Assembly (NCBI GenBank): GCA_015066385.1
Contig: SVOJ01000008.1
Span: 1-64,000 of the forward strand
DNA length: 64,000 nucleotides
Direction of reading: 5' to 3'
DNA from: Oscillospiraceae bacterium
GTDB lineage: Bacteria > Bacillota > Clostridia > Oscillospirales > Acutalibacteraceae
Both the position numbers and the translations under genes were made by a program. The notes under the pieces are model-generated. The model did not search any database. It saw only the letters and a program-made list of their open reading frames with translations, and was not told the origin of the DNA. Below are positions 42,325 to 49,802 of this stretch, in pieces (position 1 is the stretch's first letter; each line of letters begins with the position of its first letter).

Positions 42325-43536
42325 TTATTCCACAATGTTTGCAAAGCGGCGGATCACGCTTTCGCAATCCTTTTTGTCCATGATTTTCGGCACGGGATAG
42401 GTCGGGTTGCCTTCCTGCAAAGCACGTGCAACAAGGGTGGGAATGTCCTTTTCCTTGACGTCGAGCTTTTCGGGAATATCCATGCTTGCATTGAGTGCAC
42501 GGATGGCCTTGATGAAAGCGGCGGCTTTCTGATTGTCGGTCAAGCCCTTGGTGTCAAGGCCTGCGAAATCGGCAAGTTTTGCAAGACCTTCTGCAGCGGT
42601 TTCGCCGTAGTATTCGAGCACATAGGGAAGAATAACTGCATTTGCAAGGCCGTGCGGCACACCGTACAGACCGCCCATGTTGTGCGCGATTGCGTGTACA
42701 TAACCGACATAAGCTCTCGTGAATGCAATCCCCGCAAGGTGGGATGCCATAAGCATATTGGTGCGTGCGGCGGTGTTTTTGCCGTCGTCGTAAGCGGTTT
42801 TCAGGTTTTCAAAAATCAGTTTGACGGCACGTTCTGCGCAGTCGAGTGTTTCTTTGGTGTTTGCATGGTTTATATACGCTTCAACCGCATGGGTCAGTGC
42901 ATCGATACCCGTGGTGGAAGTGATGTGCTTGGGCAGACCGTAGGTAAGCTCGGGGTCAAGCACCGCATACTTCGGGCGAAGCGACGGGTCGTTGATGGCA
43001 TATTTTTCGTGCGTCTGCGGGTTGGTAACAACAGCGGCAACCGTGGTTTCCGAACCCGTTCCTGCTGTTGTGGGAACGGCAAACAGGGTGGGGATGGGTT
43101 TGATGACTTTCAGAAGACCTCTGAGCTGGGGCAATGTTGCCTTGGGACGGGCGATGAGTGCACCGCAGGCTTTGGCACAGTCCATGGGAGAACCGCCGCC
43201 GAATGCAACGATGGCTTCGCAGTTGTTCTTTTTATAAAGATCTCTTGCGGCATGAATGTTGTCAAAGGTGGGGTTGGGCTGTGTACCGTCATACACAACA
43301 TATTCGATACCCTGTTCGTCCATGGCATCATACAGCGGTTGTGCAAGACCGATTTTGGTGATGCCGCCGTCGGTTACAACGAGCACTTTTTTGAATCCCT
43401 TTGCTTTGATGAAAGCGGGCAACTGTTTGACTGCACCTGCACCCTGCAACAGTTCGGGACTCTTCCACGGCAGCACATAAGATGCACCGCGCATGACGAC
43501 CTGATATGTACGGTAAAAAGCATTGATAGGTTTCAT
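42325..43536 (-). CDS. iron-containing alcohol dehydrogenase
   Basis: About 403 residues from the ATG at 43536, which follows GGAGGCAGAG; the ORF-track start lies upstream of this site. NAD(P) binding is shown by AIVAFGGGSPMDCAKA, and Fe-binding His residues by TGIDALTHAVEAYI, HAIAHNMGGLYGVPHGLAN. The length and the order of motifs match class III dehydrogenases such as butanol or 1,3-propanediol dehydrogenase, which reduce aldehydes during fermentation. Substrate not determined. It is transcribed alone. Confidence 0.93.
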   Translation of the reverse strand: MKPINAFYRTYQVVMRGASYVLPWKSPELLQGAGAVKQLPAFIKAKGFKKVLVVTDGGITKIGLAQPLYDAMDEQGIEYVVYDGTQPNPTFDNIHAARDLYKKNNCEAIVAFGGGSPMDCAKACGALIARPKATLPQLRGLLKVIKPIPTLFAVPTTAGTGSETTVAAVVTNPQTHEKYAINDPSLRPKYAVLDPELTYGLPKHITSTTGIDALTHAVEAYINHANTKETLDCAERAVKLIFENLKTAYDDGKNTAARTNMLMASHLAGIAFTRAYVGYVHAIAHNMGGLYGVPHGLANAVILPYVLEYYGETAAEGLAKLADFAGLDTKGLTDNQKAAAFIKAIRALNASMDIPEKLDVKEKDIPTLVARALQEGNPTYPVPKIMDKKDCESVIRRFANIVE

Positions 43537-43706
43537 TTCTCTGCCTCCTTTTTTTATAAACATAATTTTACCACTTTGCACTTGTTTTTGCAAGTATTAA
43601 ATCATTATTTTCCTTTTTTCCTGCGGCAAATGCAAAAATGGGATTGCTTTTTTTGCATAAAAGTGTTAATATTTTAACAGTTTAAAACCGAAAGGGGATT
43701 TTAATT

Positions 43707-44723
43707 ATGAGAACAGCAATTTACGGAGCAGGATCGCTGGGTACGGTTCTTGGTGCTTACATCGCAAAAGCCGGCGTGCAGGTGGATCTTATCAACCGCA
43801 ACAAAGCCCACATTGCCGCCCTTAAGGAAAAAGGTGCACACATTGTCGGTACGGTCGATTTCGTGCAACCTGTCAATGCACTTCTTCCCGAAGAAATGGA
43901 GGGCAAATATGACCTCATCATTCTGATGACCAAACAGCTTTATAACAAAGAAGTGCTGGAATTCTTGCTTCCCTTTCTTGCAGATGACGGCGTTGTCTGC
44001 ACCATGCAGAACGGTCTGCCGGAACTGTCCGTCAGTGAAGTGGTCGGCGAAGAACGCACCATGGGCTGTTCCGTCGCATGGGGTGCAACCCTCAAAGAAC
44101 CCGGTGTGGCTGAGCTGACCAGCGAAGCAGATTCTCTGTCCTTCGGTCTGGGCAGAATGGACGGCAGACACGACAAGAAACTCGACGAAGTTAAGGAAGT
44201 TCTTGAATGCATGTGCACGGTCATCATTGAAGACAACTTCATGGGTGCCCGTTGGTCGAAACTGCTCATCAACTCCGCTTTCTCGGGTATGTCCGCTGTT
44301 ATGGGCGGTACTTTCGGCGATGCCGCAGAACGCAAGGATTCCCGCGTTTGTTGCCAGAATATCATCAAGGAATGCATCGATGTTTCCCGTGCCGCAGGTG
44401 TCACCATCGAACCCGTACAGGGCAAGGATATCGTAAAACTGCTTGATTACAAGGGTGCTTTTAAAAAGAAACTCGCATTCCTCATTCTTCCTCTTGCCAT
44501 CAAAAAGCACCGCCTGCTCAAAGCAAGTATGTTGCAGGATCTTGAAAAGGGCAAAAAGTGCGAAATTGATGCCATCAACGGTGTTGTGTGTGCTTACGGC
44601 AAAAAACTCGGTATCCCCACACCCTACAATGATAAGGTTGTGGAAATCGTGCACGGCATCGAAGACGGAACTTATACTTATTCTTTCAGCAACGTAAAGT
44701 TGTTCTCCAAACTGCCCAAATAA
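43707..44723 (+). CDS. panE: ketopantoate reductase (PanE/ApbA family)
   Basis: The 338-residue protein has a Rossmann start TAIYGAGSLGTVLGAYI. LIILMTKQ and MQNGLPE are at the expected sites, and a C-terminal helical domain carries KLLINSAFSGMSAVMGG (catalytic Lys and Asn) and CEIDAINGVVCAYGKKLGIPTPYND. PanE makes pantoate for coenzyme A with NADPH. It stands alone, away from other pan genes, so a related 2-hydroxyacid role is possible. AAAGGGG lies 8-10 bp before the start. Confidence 0.88.
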   Translation: MRTAIYGAGSLGTVLGAYIAKAGVQVDLINRNKAHIAALKEKGAHIVGTVDFVQPVNALLPEEMEGKYDLIILMTKQLYNKEVLEFLLPFLADDGVVCTMQNGLPELSVSEVVGEERTMGCSVAWGATLKEPGVAELTSEADSLSFGLGRMDGRHDKKLDEVKEVLECMCTVIIEDNFMGARWSKLLINSAFSGMSAVMGGTFGDAAERKDSRVCCQNIIKECIDVSRAAGVTIEPVQGKDIVKLLDYKGAFKKKLAFLILPLAIKKHRLLKASMLQDLEKGKKCEIDAINGVVCAYGKKLGIPTPYNDKVVEIVHGIEDGTYTYSFSNVKLFSKLPK

Positions 44724-44745
44724 AGGTAATAAAACTTATAAAACC

Positions 44746-44783
44746 AAAACCCAAGGAGTTGCGAAAAACTCTCCTTGGGTTTT
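44746..44783 (+). terminator. terminator after panE
   Basis: AAAACCCAAGGAG pairs perfectly with CTCCTTGGGTTTT. Confidence 0.9.
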
Positions 44784-45049
44784 AAATTGCGGTTTAGCGG
44801 GGAGTTGGAGGAGTCAATCATGGGGACGGCTACTGTGATTGCCACTACCATTTTTCAAAAAAGGCAATCGCAGTACTGTCCCCTGATTTACGACCACGCA
44901 TAAATTTAAACAAAATAATGCAAATAAATATCCAAAAATATCGCCGCCAATCAGGGGGACGGAACCATGATTGACTGCTTTTGTTGTATCATAGAGTCAA
45001 TCACGGACACCGTCCCCGTGATTGGCTACTCCCCGCTAAACCGTAATTT
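44784..45049. mobile_element. 266-bp REPIN/MITE-like element
   Basis: The ends are 22-bp inverted repeats AAATTGCGGTTTAGCGGGGA and its mirror (one mismatch). Inside are two long hairpins: one with GGGGACGG...TGATTGCC arms (44818-44886), the other with GGGGACGG...TGATTGACT arms (44949-45025). Repeats with GGGGACGG and TGATTGAC are typical of REP sequences mobilised by IS200-like (RAYT) transposases; none is encoded here. This accounts for most of the gap between panE and the XRE gene. Confidence 0.75.
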
Positions 45050-45089
45050 GTCTGCTTGTCGTAATTCCTCAACTTTCCGTAAAAAGCAA

Positions 45090-45126
45090 AAAAGACATCG
45101 GCTGTTGCGAGTCGATGTCTTTTTTT
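45090..45126 (-). terminator. terminator of the XRE regulator gene
   Basis: On the minus strand AAAAGACATCG pairs with CGATGTCTTTT and is followed by T residues. It lies nine bases past the stop codon. Confidence 0.85.
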
Positions 45127-45134
45127 CTGGAATG

Positions 45135-45380
45135 TTACCCGATATCTTCGGGTTCGTCGGAAGCAAATTCGGCGGTATCAAAAAATTGTGTCAGACTGAT
45201 GCCGAAGCCGTCACATAACATTTTAAGTGTTACAATGCCCGGATTTTTACTTTTTCCGTACAAGATGTTTTTGATTGTGGATGGTGCCACACCTGAACGC
45301 AGAGCCAATGCATGAATGGACAAGTTGTTTTTTTCCAACAAATGCAACAGGCGATCTTTTACAGTGCTGTAAGTGTCCAT
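45135..45380 (-). CDS. XRE-family helix-turn-helix regulator
   Basis: The 81-residue protein is a single Cro/C1-type DNA-binding domain: KDRLLHLLEKNNLSIHALALRSGVAPSTIKNILYGKSKNPGIVTLKMLCDGFGISLTQFF. The acidic tail (SDEPEDIG) is short. It is divergent from the small lipoprotein gene at 45501 and may regulate that shared 120-bp region. AAAGGGGG precedes the start. Confidence 0.9.
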   Translation of the reverse strand: MDTYSTVKDRLLHLLEKNNLSIHALALRSGVAPSTIKNILYGKSKNPGIVTLKMLCDGFGISLTQFFDTAEFASDEPEDIG

Positions 45381-45422
45381 AAAAATCCCCCTTTTTATAC
45401 AATAAAATTATAGCTTTTATTG

Positions 45423-45452
45423 TTGATAAAGGAGGGCTATATATGATACTAT
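45423..45452 (+). promoter_or_regulatory. possible promoter of the small lipoprotein gene
   Basis: TTGATA and TACTAT are 18 bp apart. Nearby CTATATAT and ATAGACTATATA repeats could be a site for the divergent XRE regulator. Confidence 0.35.
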
Positions 45453-45500
45453 AGACTATATAAAGACCAAATGTCTTGTTTGTAAAAGGAGATATAATAT

Positions 45501-45911
45501 ATGAAAAAAGTACTGATTGCGGCACTTATAATTTTCGCAATTCTGCTGTTTTCTTTCTGTGGGGAAACTGACAATACTGCTACGCAGAACGAGGTCGCAA
45601 CACAGAAAATTGTAACAACAGAGGAGCAAGAACCGACCGACACAGCAGTAGAAACAACATCGGAAGTTGCAACGAAAGAACCGACGGACATCTCCACCGA
45701 ACCGCCGACGCAGACACCGACAGAGGAACCAACGGAACCTCCCACCGAAGCGGTTGAAGAAACAACCAAAAGGGAAGTCATGGTATGGATTCCGAACAGC
45801 GGCAGTAAATATCACAGCCGTGCAGGGTGCAGTAATATGAAAAATCCGTCGCAGGTCACATTGGAAAAAGCTCAGAGCTGGGGTTATACGCCTTGTAAAA
45901 AATGTAATTGA
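45501..45911 (+). CDS. small exported protein with a Thr/Glu/Pro linker and a Cys-rich C-terminal motif
   Basis: The 136-residue protein has a signal peptide with a possible lipobox (LFSFC, Cys about 20). A linker of about 65 residues is made of TEEQEPTDTAVETT-like repeats. The C-terminal ~40-residue module is VWIPNSGSKYHSRAGCSNM...LEKAQSWGYTPCKKCN. The YH...C...PC..C pattern is common at the C-termini of secreted Firmicutes proteins and looks like a small metal-binding domain. Its role is unknown. Confidence 0.75.
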   Translation: MKKVLIAALIIFAILLFSFCGETDNTATQNEVATQKIVTTEEQEPTDTAVETTSEVATKEPTDISTEPPTQTPTEEPTEPPTEAVEETTKREVMVWIPNSGSKYHSRAGCSNMKNPSQVTLEKAQSWGYTPCKKCN

Positions 45912-45918
45912 TATATGC

Positions 45919-45954
45919 AAAGACGAGGTCTGCTTCTGCAAACCTCGTCTTTTT
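45919..45954. terminator. bidirectional terminator between the small lipoprotein gene and folD
   Basis: AAAGACGAGGT and ACCTCGTCTTT-like arms are followed by T residues on the plus strand; A residues on the left serve the minus strand. Confidence 0.8.
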
Positions 45955-45964
45955 ATATGGTTAT

Positions 45965-46816
45965 TTATGCAAGTCCGTTCTGCTTTTTGGCGGCGAGCAC
46001 GGTGTTCTGCATGAGCATGGCGATGGTCATGGGACCCACACCGCCGGGAACAGGGGTGATGGCAGAGGCCTTCACGCTGACGGCTTCAAAGTCCACATCA
46101 CCGCAGAGCTTGCCGTTTTCAAGGCGGTTGATTCCCACGTCAATCACAACCGCACCGTCTTGCACCATGTCTGCTGTCACAAAATTCGGTCTTCCGACAG
46201 CGGCAATGATGATGTCTGCGGCCTTTACTGCCTCTTTGAGGTTGGCGGTGCGGGAATGGCAGACTGTGACCGTGGCATCGGCGGCGAGCATCAGCAGAGC
46301 CGCAGGTTTGCCGACAATGTTGCTTCTTCCGATGACAACGCAGTTTTTACCCTTGCAGTCGATGTTTTCATACTTGAGCATTTCCATAATGCCGGCGGGT
46401 GTGCAGGGCAAAAAGCCCTCTTTGCCCGACAGCAGAAGTCCCGCATTGACGGGGTGGAAGCCGTCTACGTCCTTTTCGGGCAGGATGGCACTCGTGATTG
46501 TGTCTTCATCAATGTGCTTGGGCAGGGGCAACTGACAAAGAATGCCGTTGACCGTTTTGTCTGCATTTAAGTTTGCAATCAGTTTCAGAAGGTCTTCCTG
46601 TTTTGTGTCGGCGGGCAGTCTGTATTCAAGCGAACGCATGCCGCAGGCTTCGCAGGCCTTTTTTTTGTTGCCGACATACACCTGCGATGCGGGATCGTCA
46701 CCCACCAAAATGACCGCAAGACACACTTCAATGCCTTGTTCCTTTAATGTTGCAACCTCTGCGGCGGCTCTTTCCTTGACTGCCGCGGAGATTTCTTTAC
46801 CGTTTATGAGTTTCAT
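45965..46816 (-). CDS. folD: methylenetetrahydrofolate dehydrogenase/cyclohydrolase
   Basis: About 283 residues from the ATG at 46816; the ORF-track start six codons earlier overlaps the upstream gene. It interconverts 5,10-methylene- and 10-formyl-tetrahydrofolate. Family motifs are ILVGDDPASQVYVGNKKKACEACGM (catalytic Lys), GILCQLPLPKHI, PEKDVDGFHPVNAG, PCTPAGIMEML, VIGRSNIVGKPAALLML (nucleotide binding) and TPVPGGVGPMTIAML. It follows the sugar-isomerase genes closely and may be read with them. Confidence 0.96.
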   Translation of the reverse strand: MKLINGKEISAAVKERAAAEVATLKEQGIEVCLAVILVGDDPASQVYVGNKKKACEACGMRSLEYRLPADTKQEDLLKLIANLNADKTVNGILCQLPLPKHIDEDTITSAILPEKDVDGFHPVNAGLLLSGKEGFLPCTPAGIMEMLKYENIDCKGKNCVVIGRSNIVGKPAALLMLAADATVTVCHSRTANLKEAVKAADIIIAAVGRPNFVTADMVQDGAVVIDVGINRLENGKLCGDVDFEAVSVKASAITPVPGGVGPMTIAMLMQNTVLAAKKQNGLA

Positions 46817-46821
46817 GTTGT

Positions 46822-47787
46822 TTATACCCACCACATCGCAGCGGCATCTTCGGTGATCAGAACATTTTTCAGCGTTCCGACAGCCTTGGACAGACCTTCG
46901 TTCTGGCTCATGAGGGAATCTTCGTGTTCAATGGACAGAACATGGTCATACCCCACAAGACGCAGGTTGCTGACGATGTCTTTCCAATACAGTTCGTCGT
47001 TGCCGTAGCCGACCGAACGGAAGCTCCATGCACGGTTGACAACATCGGCATAAGGTGTCATGTCAAGCACACCCGTACGCGCGGTGTTGTATTTGTCCAC
47101 TCTGGTGTCCTTTGCGTGGACGTGGAAAATAGCATCCTTGAGCGTGCGGATAACCACAACGGGATCCATGCCCTGCCAGATAAGGTGCGACGGGTCGAAG
47201 TTTGCGCCGATCTCGGGACCGACGGCTTCGCGAAGACGAAGCAGGGACTGCGTGTTGTAAACGCAGAAACCGGGATGCAGTTCGAGTGCGATCTTGTCTA
47301 CACCGTGTGCTTTTGCAAACGCAACCGTGTCTTTCCAATAGGGAATGAGCACTTCGTTCCACTGCCATTCGAGCACTTCCGAGAAGTCATTCGGCCACGG
47401 GCAGGTGACCCAGTTGGGATATTTTGCGGTTTCGCAGTCGCCGGGGCAACCCGAGAAGGTGTTGATCTGATGAATATCCAGCTTTTCTGCAAGCAGAATG
47501 GTGTCCTTGATGACCTTGTCAAACTTTGCGGCAATTTCCTTGTTGGGATGCACGGGGTTTGCATGGCAGGACAGGGCACTGATTTCAACATTATACTTTT
47601 TAATGAGTGCCTTGAATTCTTCAAGAGCCTTGTTGTCATTGAGCAGAATGTCGGGGTTTGCGTGTGCATTGCCGGGGTATCCGCCGCAACCGATTTCGAC
47701 CATTTCAATGCCGAGCGAGGTGAAATATTTGAGTGCATCTTCCAGCGGAAGATTGCTCAGAAGTGTGGTAAATACGCCTAATTTCAT
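46822..47787 (-). CDS. sugar phosphate isomerase/epimerase (xylose isomerase-like TIM barrel), 321 aa
   Basis: The protein has the AP endonuclease 2-like fold: KLGVFTTLLSNLPLEDALKYFTSLGIEMVEIGCGGYPGN, then a metal site spread over ALELHPGF (Glu, His), GANFDPSHLIWQG (Asp, His), VHAKDTRV and LSIEHEDSL (Glu). Such proteins act as sugar or inosose isomerases/epimerases. It is the third gene of an operon with another barrel isomerase and a Gfo/Idh/MocA dehydrogenase. Confidence 0.88.
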   Translation of the reverse strand: MKLGVFTTLLSNLPLEDALKYFTSLGIEMVEIGCGGYPGNAHANPDILLNDNKALEEFKALIKKYNVEISALSCHANPVHPNKEIAAKFDKVIKDTILLAEKLDIHQINTFSGCPGDCETAKYPNWVTCPWPNDFSEVLEWQWNEVLIPYWKDTVAFAKAHGVDKIALELHPGFCVYNTQSLLRLREAVGPEIGANFDPSHLIWQGMDPVVVIRTLKDAIFHVHAKDTRVDKYNTARTGVLDMTPYADVVNRAWSFRSVGYGNDELYWKDIVSNLRLVGYDHVLSIEHEDSLMSQNEGLSKAVGTLKNVLITEDAAAMWWV

Positions 47788-47799
47788 GTTTATTACTCC

Positions 47800-48513
47800 T
47801 TATACATTGGCTTTGAGCCACTTCATGCTTCTGCCGATATCGGAAAGACCGTCCGGCACGGGATCGTCATTTTCAAGAACGATCCATTCAATGCCTGCAT
47901 CTTTTGCGGCTTTGATGACGGCGGCAAGATCGTTGTTGCCTTCACCGAGTGCGGTGGGCTTGCGGTCGATGCCGTCCTTGATGTGCAGAAGAACGATATC
48001 CTCTTTGTTTTTGGTGATGTAATCATAGTTGTCCACACCGGCACAGAAACTCCAGTATGTATCGAGTTCAAGTTTGCAGTATTCCGCCATGACCTGCATT
48101 GCGGTTTTACCGTTGCGGAAAACCTTGAATTCTTCGGTGTGGTTATGGTAATAGGTCGGAATGCCGAGTTTTTCGGCGGCTTTCCCGAGAATTTTTGCGG
48201 TTTTTGTGGATTCTGCACAAGTGCCGTGCGGTGCCCCGCCGACACCGGCATACATAAGACCGAGTGTTTTGACATATTCGGCGGTTTTATTGATGTTGAC
48301 GGGAAGATAGTCCTGCAGACCCATGTGTGTGCCCACGGCGACAAGTCCGCATTCATCGAGTTTTGCTTTGAGCACATCTGCTTCTACGCCGAAATAACCT
48401 GCAAATTCAACACCCTCAAAGCCGAGTTCCTTGATTTTGGGCAGAATGTTCAGCAGATCGTCACCGCATTTGATATGGTCACGTACGGAATAAAGCTGTA
48501 TGGCAAGTTTCAT
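47800..48513 (-). CDS. sugar phosphate isomerase/epimerase, 237 aa
   Basis: A shorter xylose isomerase-like barrel: AIQLYSVRDHIKCGDDLLNILPKIKELGFEGVEFAGYFG, YYHNHTEEF, LELDTYWSFCAGVDN and VLLHIKDGID mark the metal ligands His, Glu, Asp and His. It lies 20 bp downstream of the dehydrogenase gene and 12 bp before the second isomerase. This architecture suits 3-keto-sugar or inositol-type catabolism. Confidence 0.9.
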   Translation of the reverse strand: MKLAIQLYSVRDHIKCGDDLLNILPKIKELGFEGVEFAGYFGVEADVLKAKLDECGLVAVGTHMGLQDYLPVNINKTAEYVKTLGLMYAGVGGAPHGTCAESTKTAKILGKAAEKLGIPTYYHNHTEEFKVFRNGKTAMQVMAEYCKLELDTYWSFCAGVDNYDYITKNKEDIVLLHIKDGIDRKPTALGEGNNDLAAVIKAAKDAGIEWIVLENDDPVPDGLSDIGRSMKWLKANV

Positions 48514-48533
48514 GGTAAAGTCCTCCGTGTTGA

Positions 48534-49634
48534 TCAGTCAAAATAGACGGGCTCGCCTGTTTTTGCGGATGTGTAAATGGCTTCCAGAATACGGGTGACG
48601 GTGGCTGCCTGTTCGGGAAGAACGCAGGGATCGGTGTCGGTTTCAATGGCTTTCAGCCAGCGGCCCATGTCAACCACGGATGCATCGCTGCTTGTGTTGC
48701 CTTCATAGAATGCAACGCCGCCTGCATCGAGGTTGGGCTTTTCAATGGTCTGACGGCCGTGGCGGACATAGTTGAGCTTGACTTCGTCAACCGTGTCGAT
48801 ACCGCCGTTGACACCGCAAAGCATATAGGAAGCTTCGATGGGCTTGGAAATGTTGAGTGCCCAGCTCGATTCAAGCATGACAACAGCACCGTTTTTCATG
48901 ACGATGTAACCGAATGCGGAATCTTCAACCGTGAACTTTGCGGGATCCCAATCGCCCCATGCGTTGCCGGTGTTGGTCTGGTCACGCAGTTTTGCGAATG
49001 TGTTACCCACAACCATCTTGGGTTCGTAGTTGTTCATCATCCACAAAGTAAGGTCCAGTGCGTGGGTACCGATGTCGATCAGCGGACCGCCGCCCTGTTC
49101 ATATTCATTCAGGAAAACGCCCCATGTGGGAACGGCTCTGCGACGGATGGCGAGTGCCTTGCCGTAGTAGATTTCGCCAAGAACGCCGCTTTCGATAACG
49201 CTTCTTGCGTAAATGTTTTCGGGTGTCTGACGGTTCTGATAGCCGATGGCAAGTTTTTTGCCGTTGCGCTTGGCGGCTTCGCACATGGCAACTGCTTCCG
49301 CATAGGTTTTTGCCATGGGCTTTTCGCACATGACGTGTTTGCCGGAATCAAGTGCATCTATTGTAATGAAGGAGTGAGAACGGTTGGGGGTGCAGACATG
49401 AACGATGTCGATGGTCTTGTCTTCGAGCAGTTCTTTGTAAGCGGTTTCACTGCCGAAGTAGACTTTTGCGCCTTCAATGCCGTATTTTTCGGCGGCTGCT
49501 TTTGCTTTTTCTTCATCAATGTCGCAGAATGCGACCATTTCGCATTTTTCGCTGAATTTGGAAAGTGCAGGCATGTGTTTGCCGTTGGCAATACCGCCGC
49601 AGCCGATGATACCGATACGAAGTTTTTCACTCAT
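48534..49634 (-). CDS. Gfo/Idh/MocA-family oxidoreductase
   Basis: The 366-residue NAD(P)-dependent sugar or polyol dehydrogenase has the Rossmann start RIGIIGCGGIANGKHMPALSKF. The EKP motif is HVMCEKPMAKTYAEAV, with the following AIGYQNRQTPENIYAR. Catalytic residues are probably in GGGPLIDIGTHALDLTLWMM (Asp, His). It is the first gene of the operon; its product could oxidise a sugar ring carbon before the isomerases act. The start follows GGGAGG. Confidence 0.93.
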   Translation of the reverse strand: MSEKLRIGIIGCGGIANGKHMPALSKFSEKCEMVAFCDIDEEKAKAAAEKYGIEGAKVYFGSETAYKELLEDKTIDIVHVCTPNRSHSFITIDALDSGKHVMCEKPMAKTYAEAVAMCEAAKRNGKKLAIGYQNRQTPENIYARSVIESGVLGEIYYGKALAIRRRAVPTWGVFLNEYEQGGGPLIDIGTHALDLTLWMMNNYEPKMVVGNTFAKLRDQTNTGNAWGDWDPAKFTVEDSAFGYIVMKNGAVVMLESSWALNISKPIEASYMLCGVNGGIDTVDEVKLNYVRHGRQTIEKPNLDAGGVAFYEGNTSSDASVVDMGRWLKAIETDTDPCVLPEQAATVTRILEAIYTSAKTGEPVYFD

Positions 49635-49756
49635 TTTTAATTTCCTCCCTTGAATCGAGAATAAATTTGACAGAAACCCAAAGTTTCATATCTTGATTAT
49701 ATAATACATTTTTCTATTTTTAAAGTAAGTTTTTCACACGGGAAGTAGAATATTTT

Positions 49757-49797
49757 GCCGTTCGTTTGTATAGTTTGCACAAACGAACGGCGTTTTT
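49757..49797. terminator. strong hairpin after spoIIE
   Basis: GCCGTTCGTTTG and CAAACGAACGGC form a perfect 12-bp stem followed by GTTTTT on the plus strand; on the minus strand it lies just past the spoIIE stop. Confidence 0.8.
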
Positions 49798-49802
49798 ATG
49801 TT

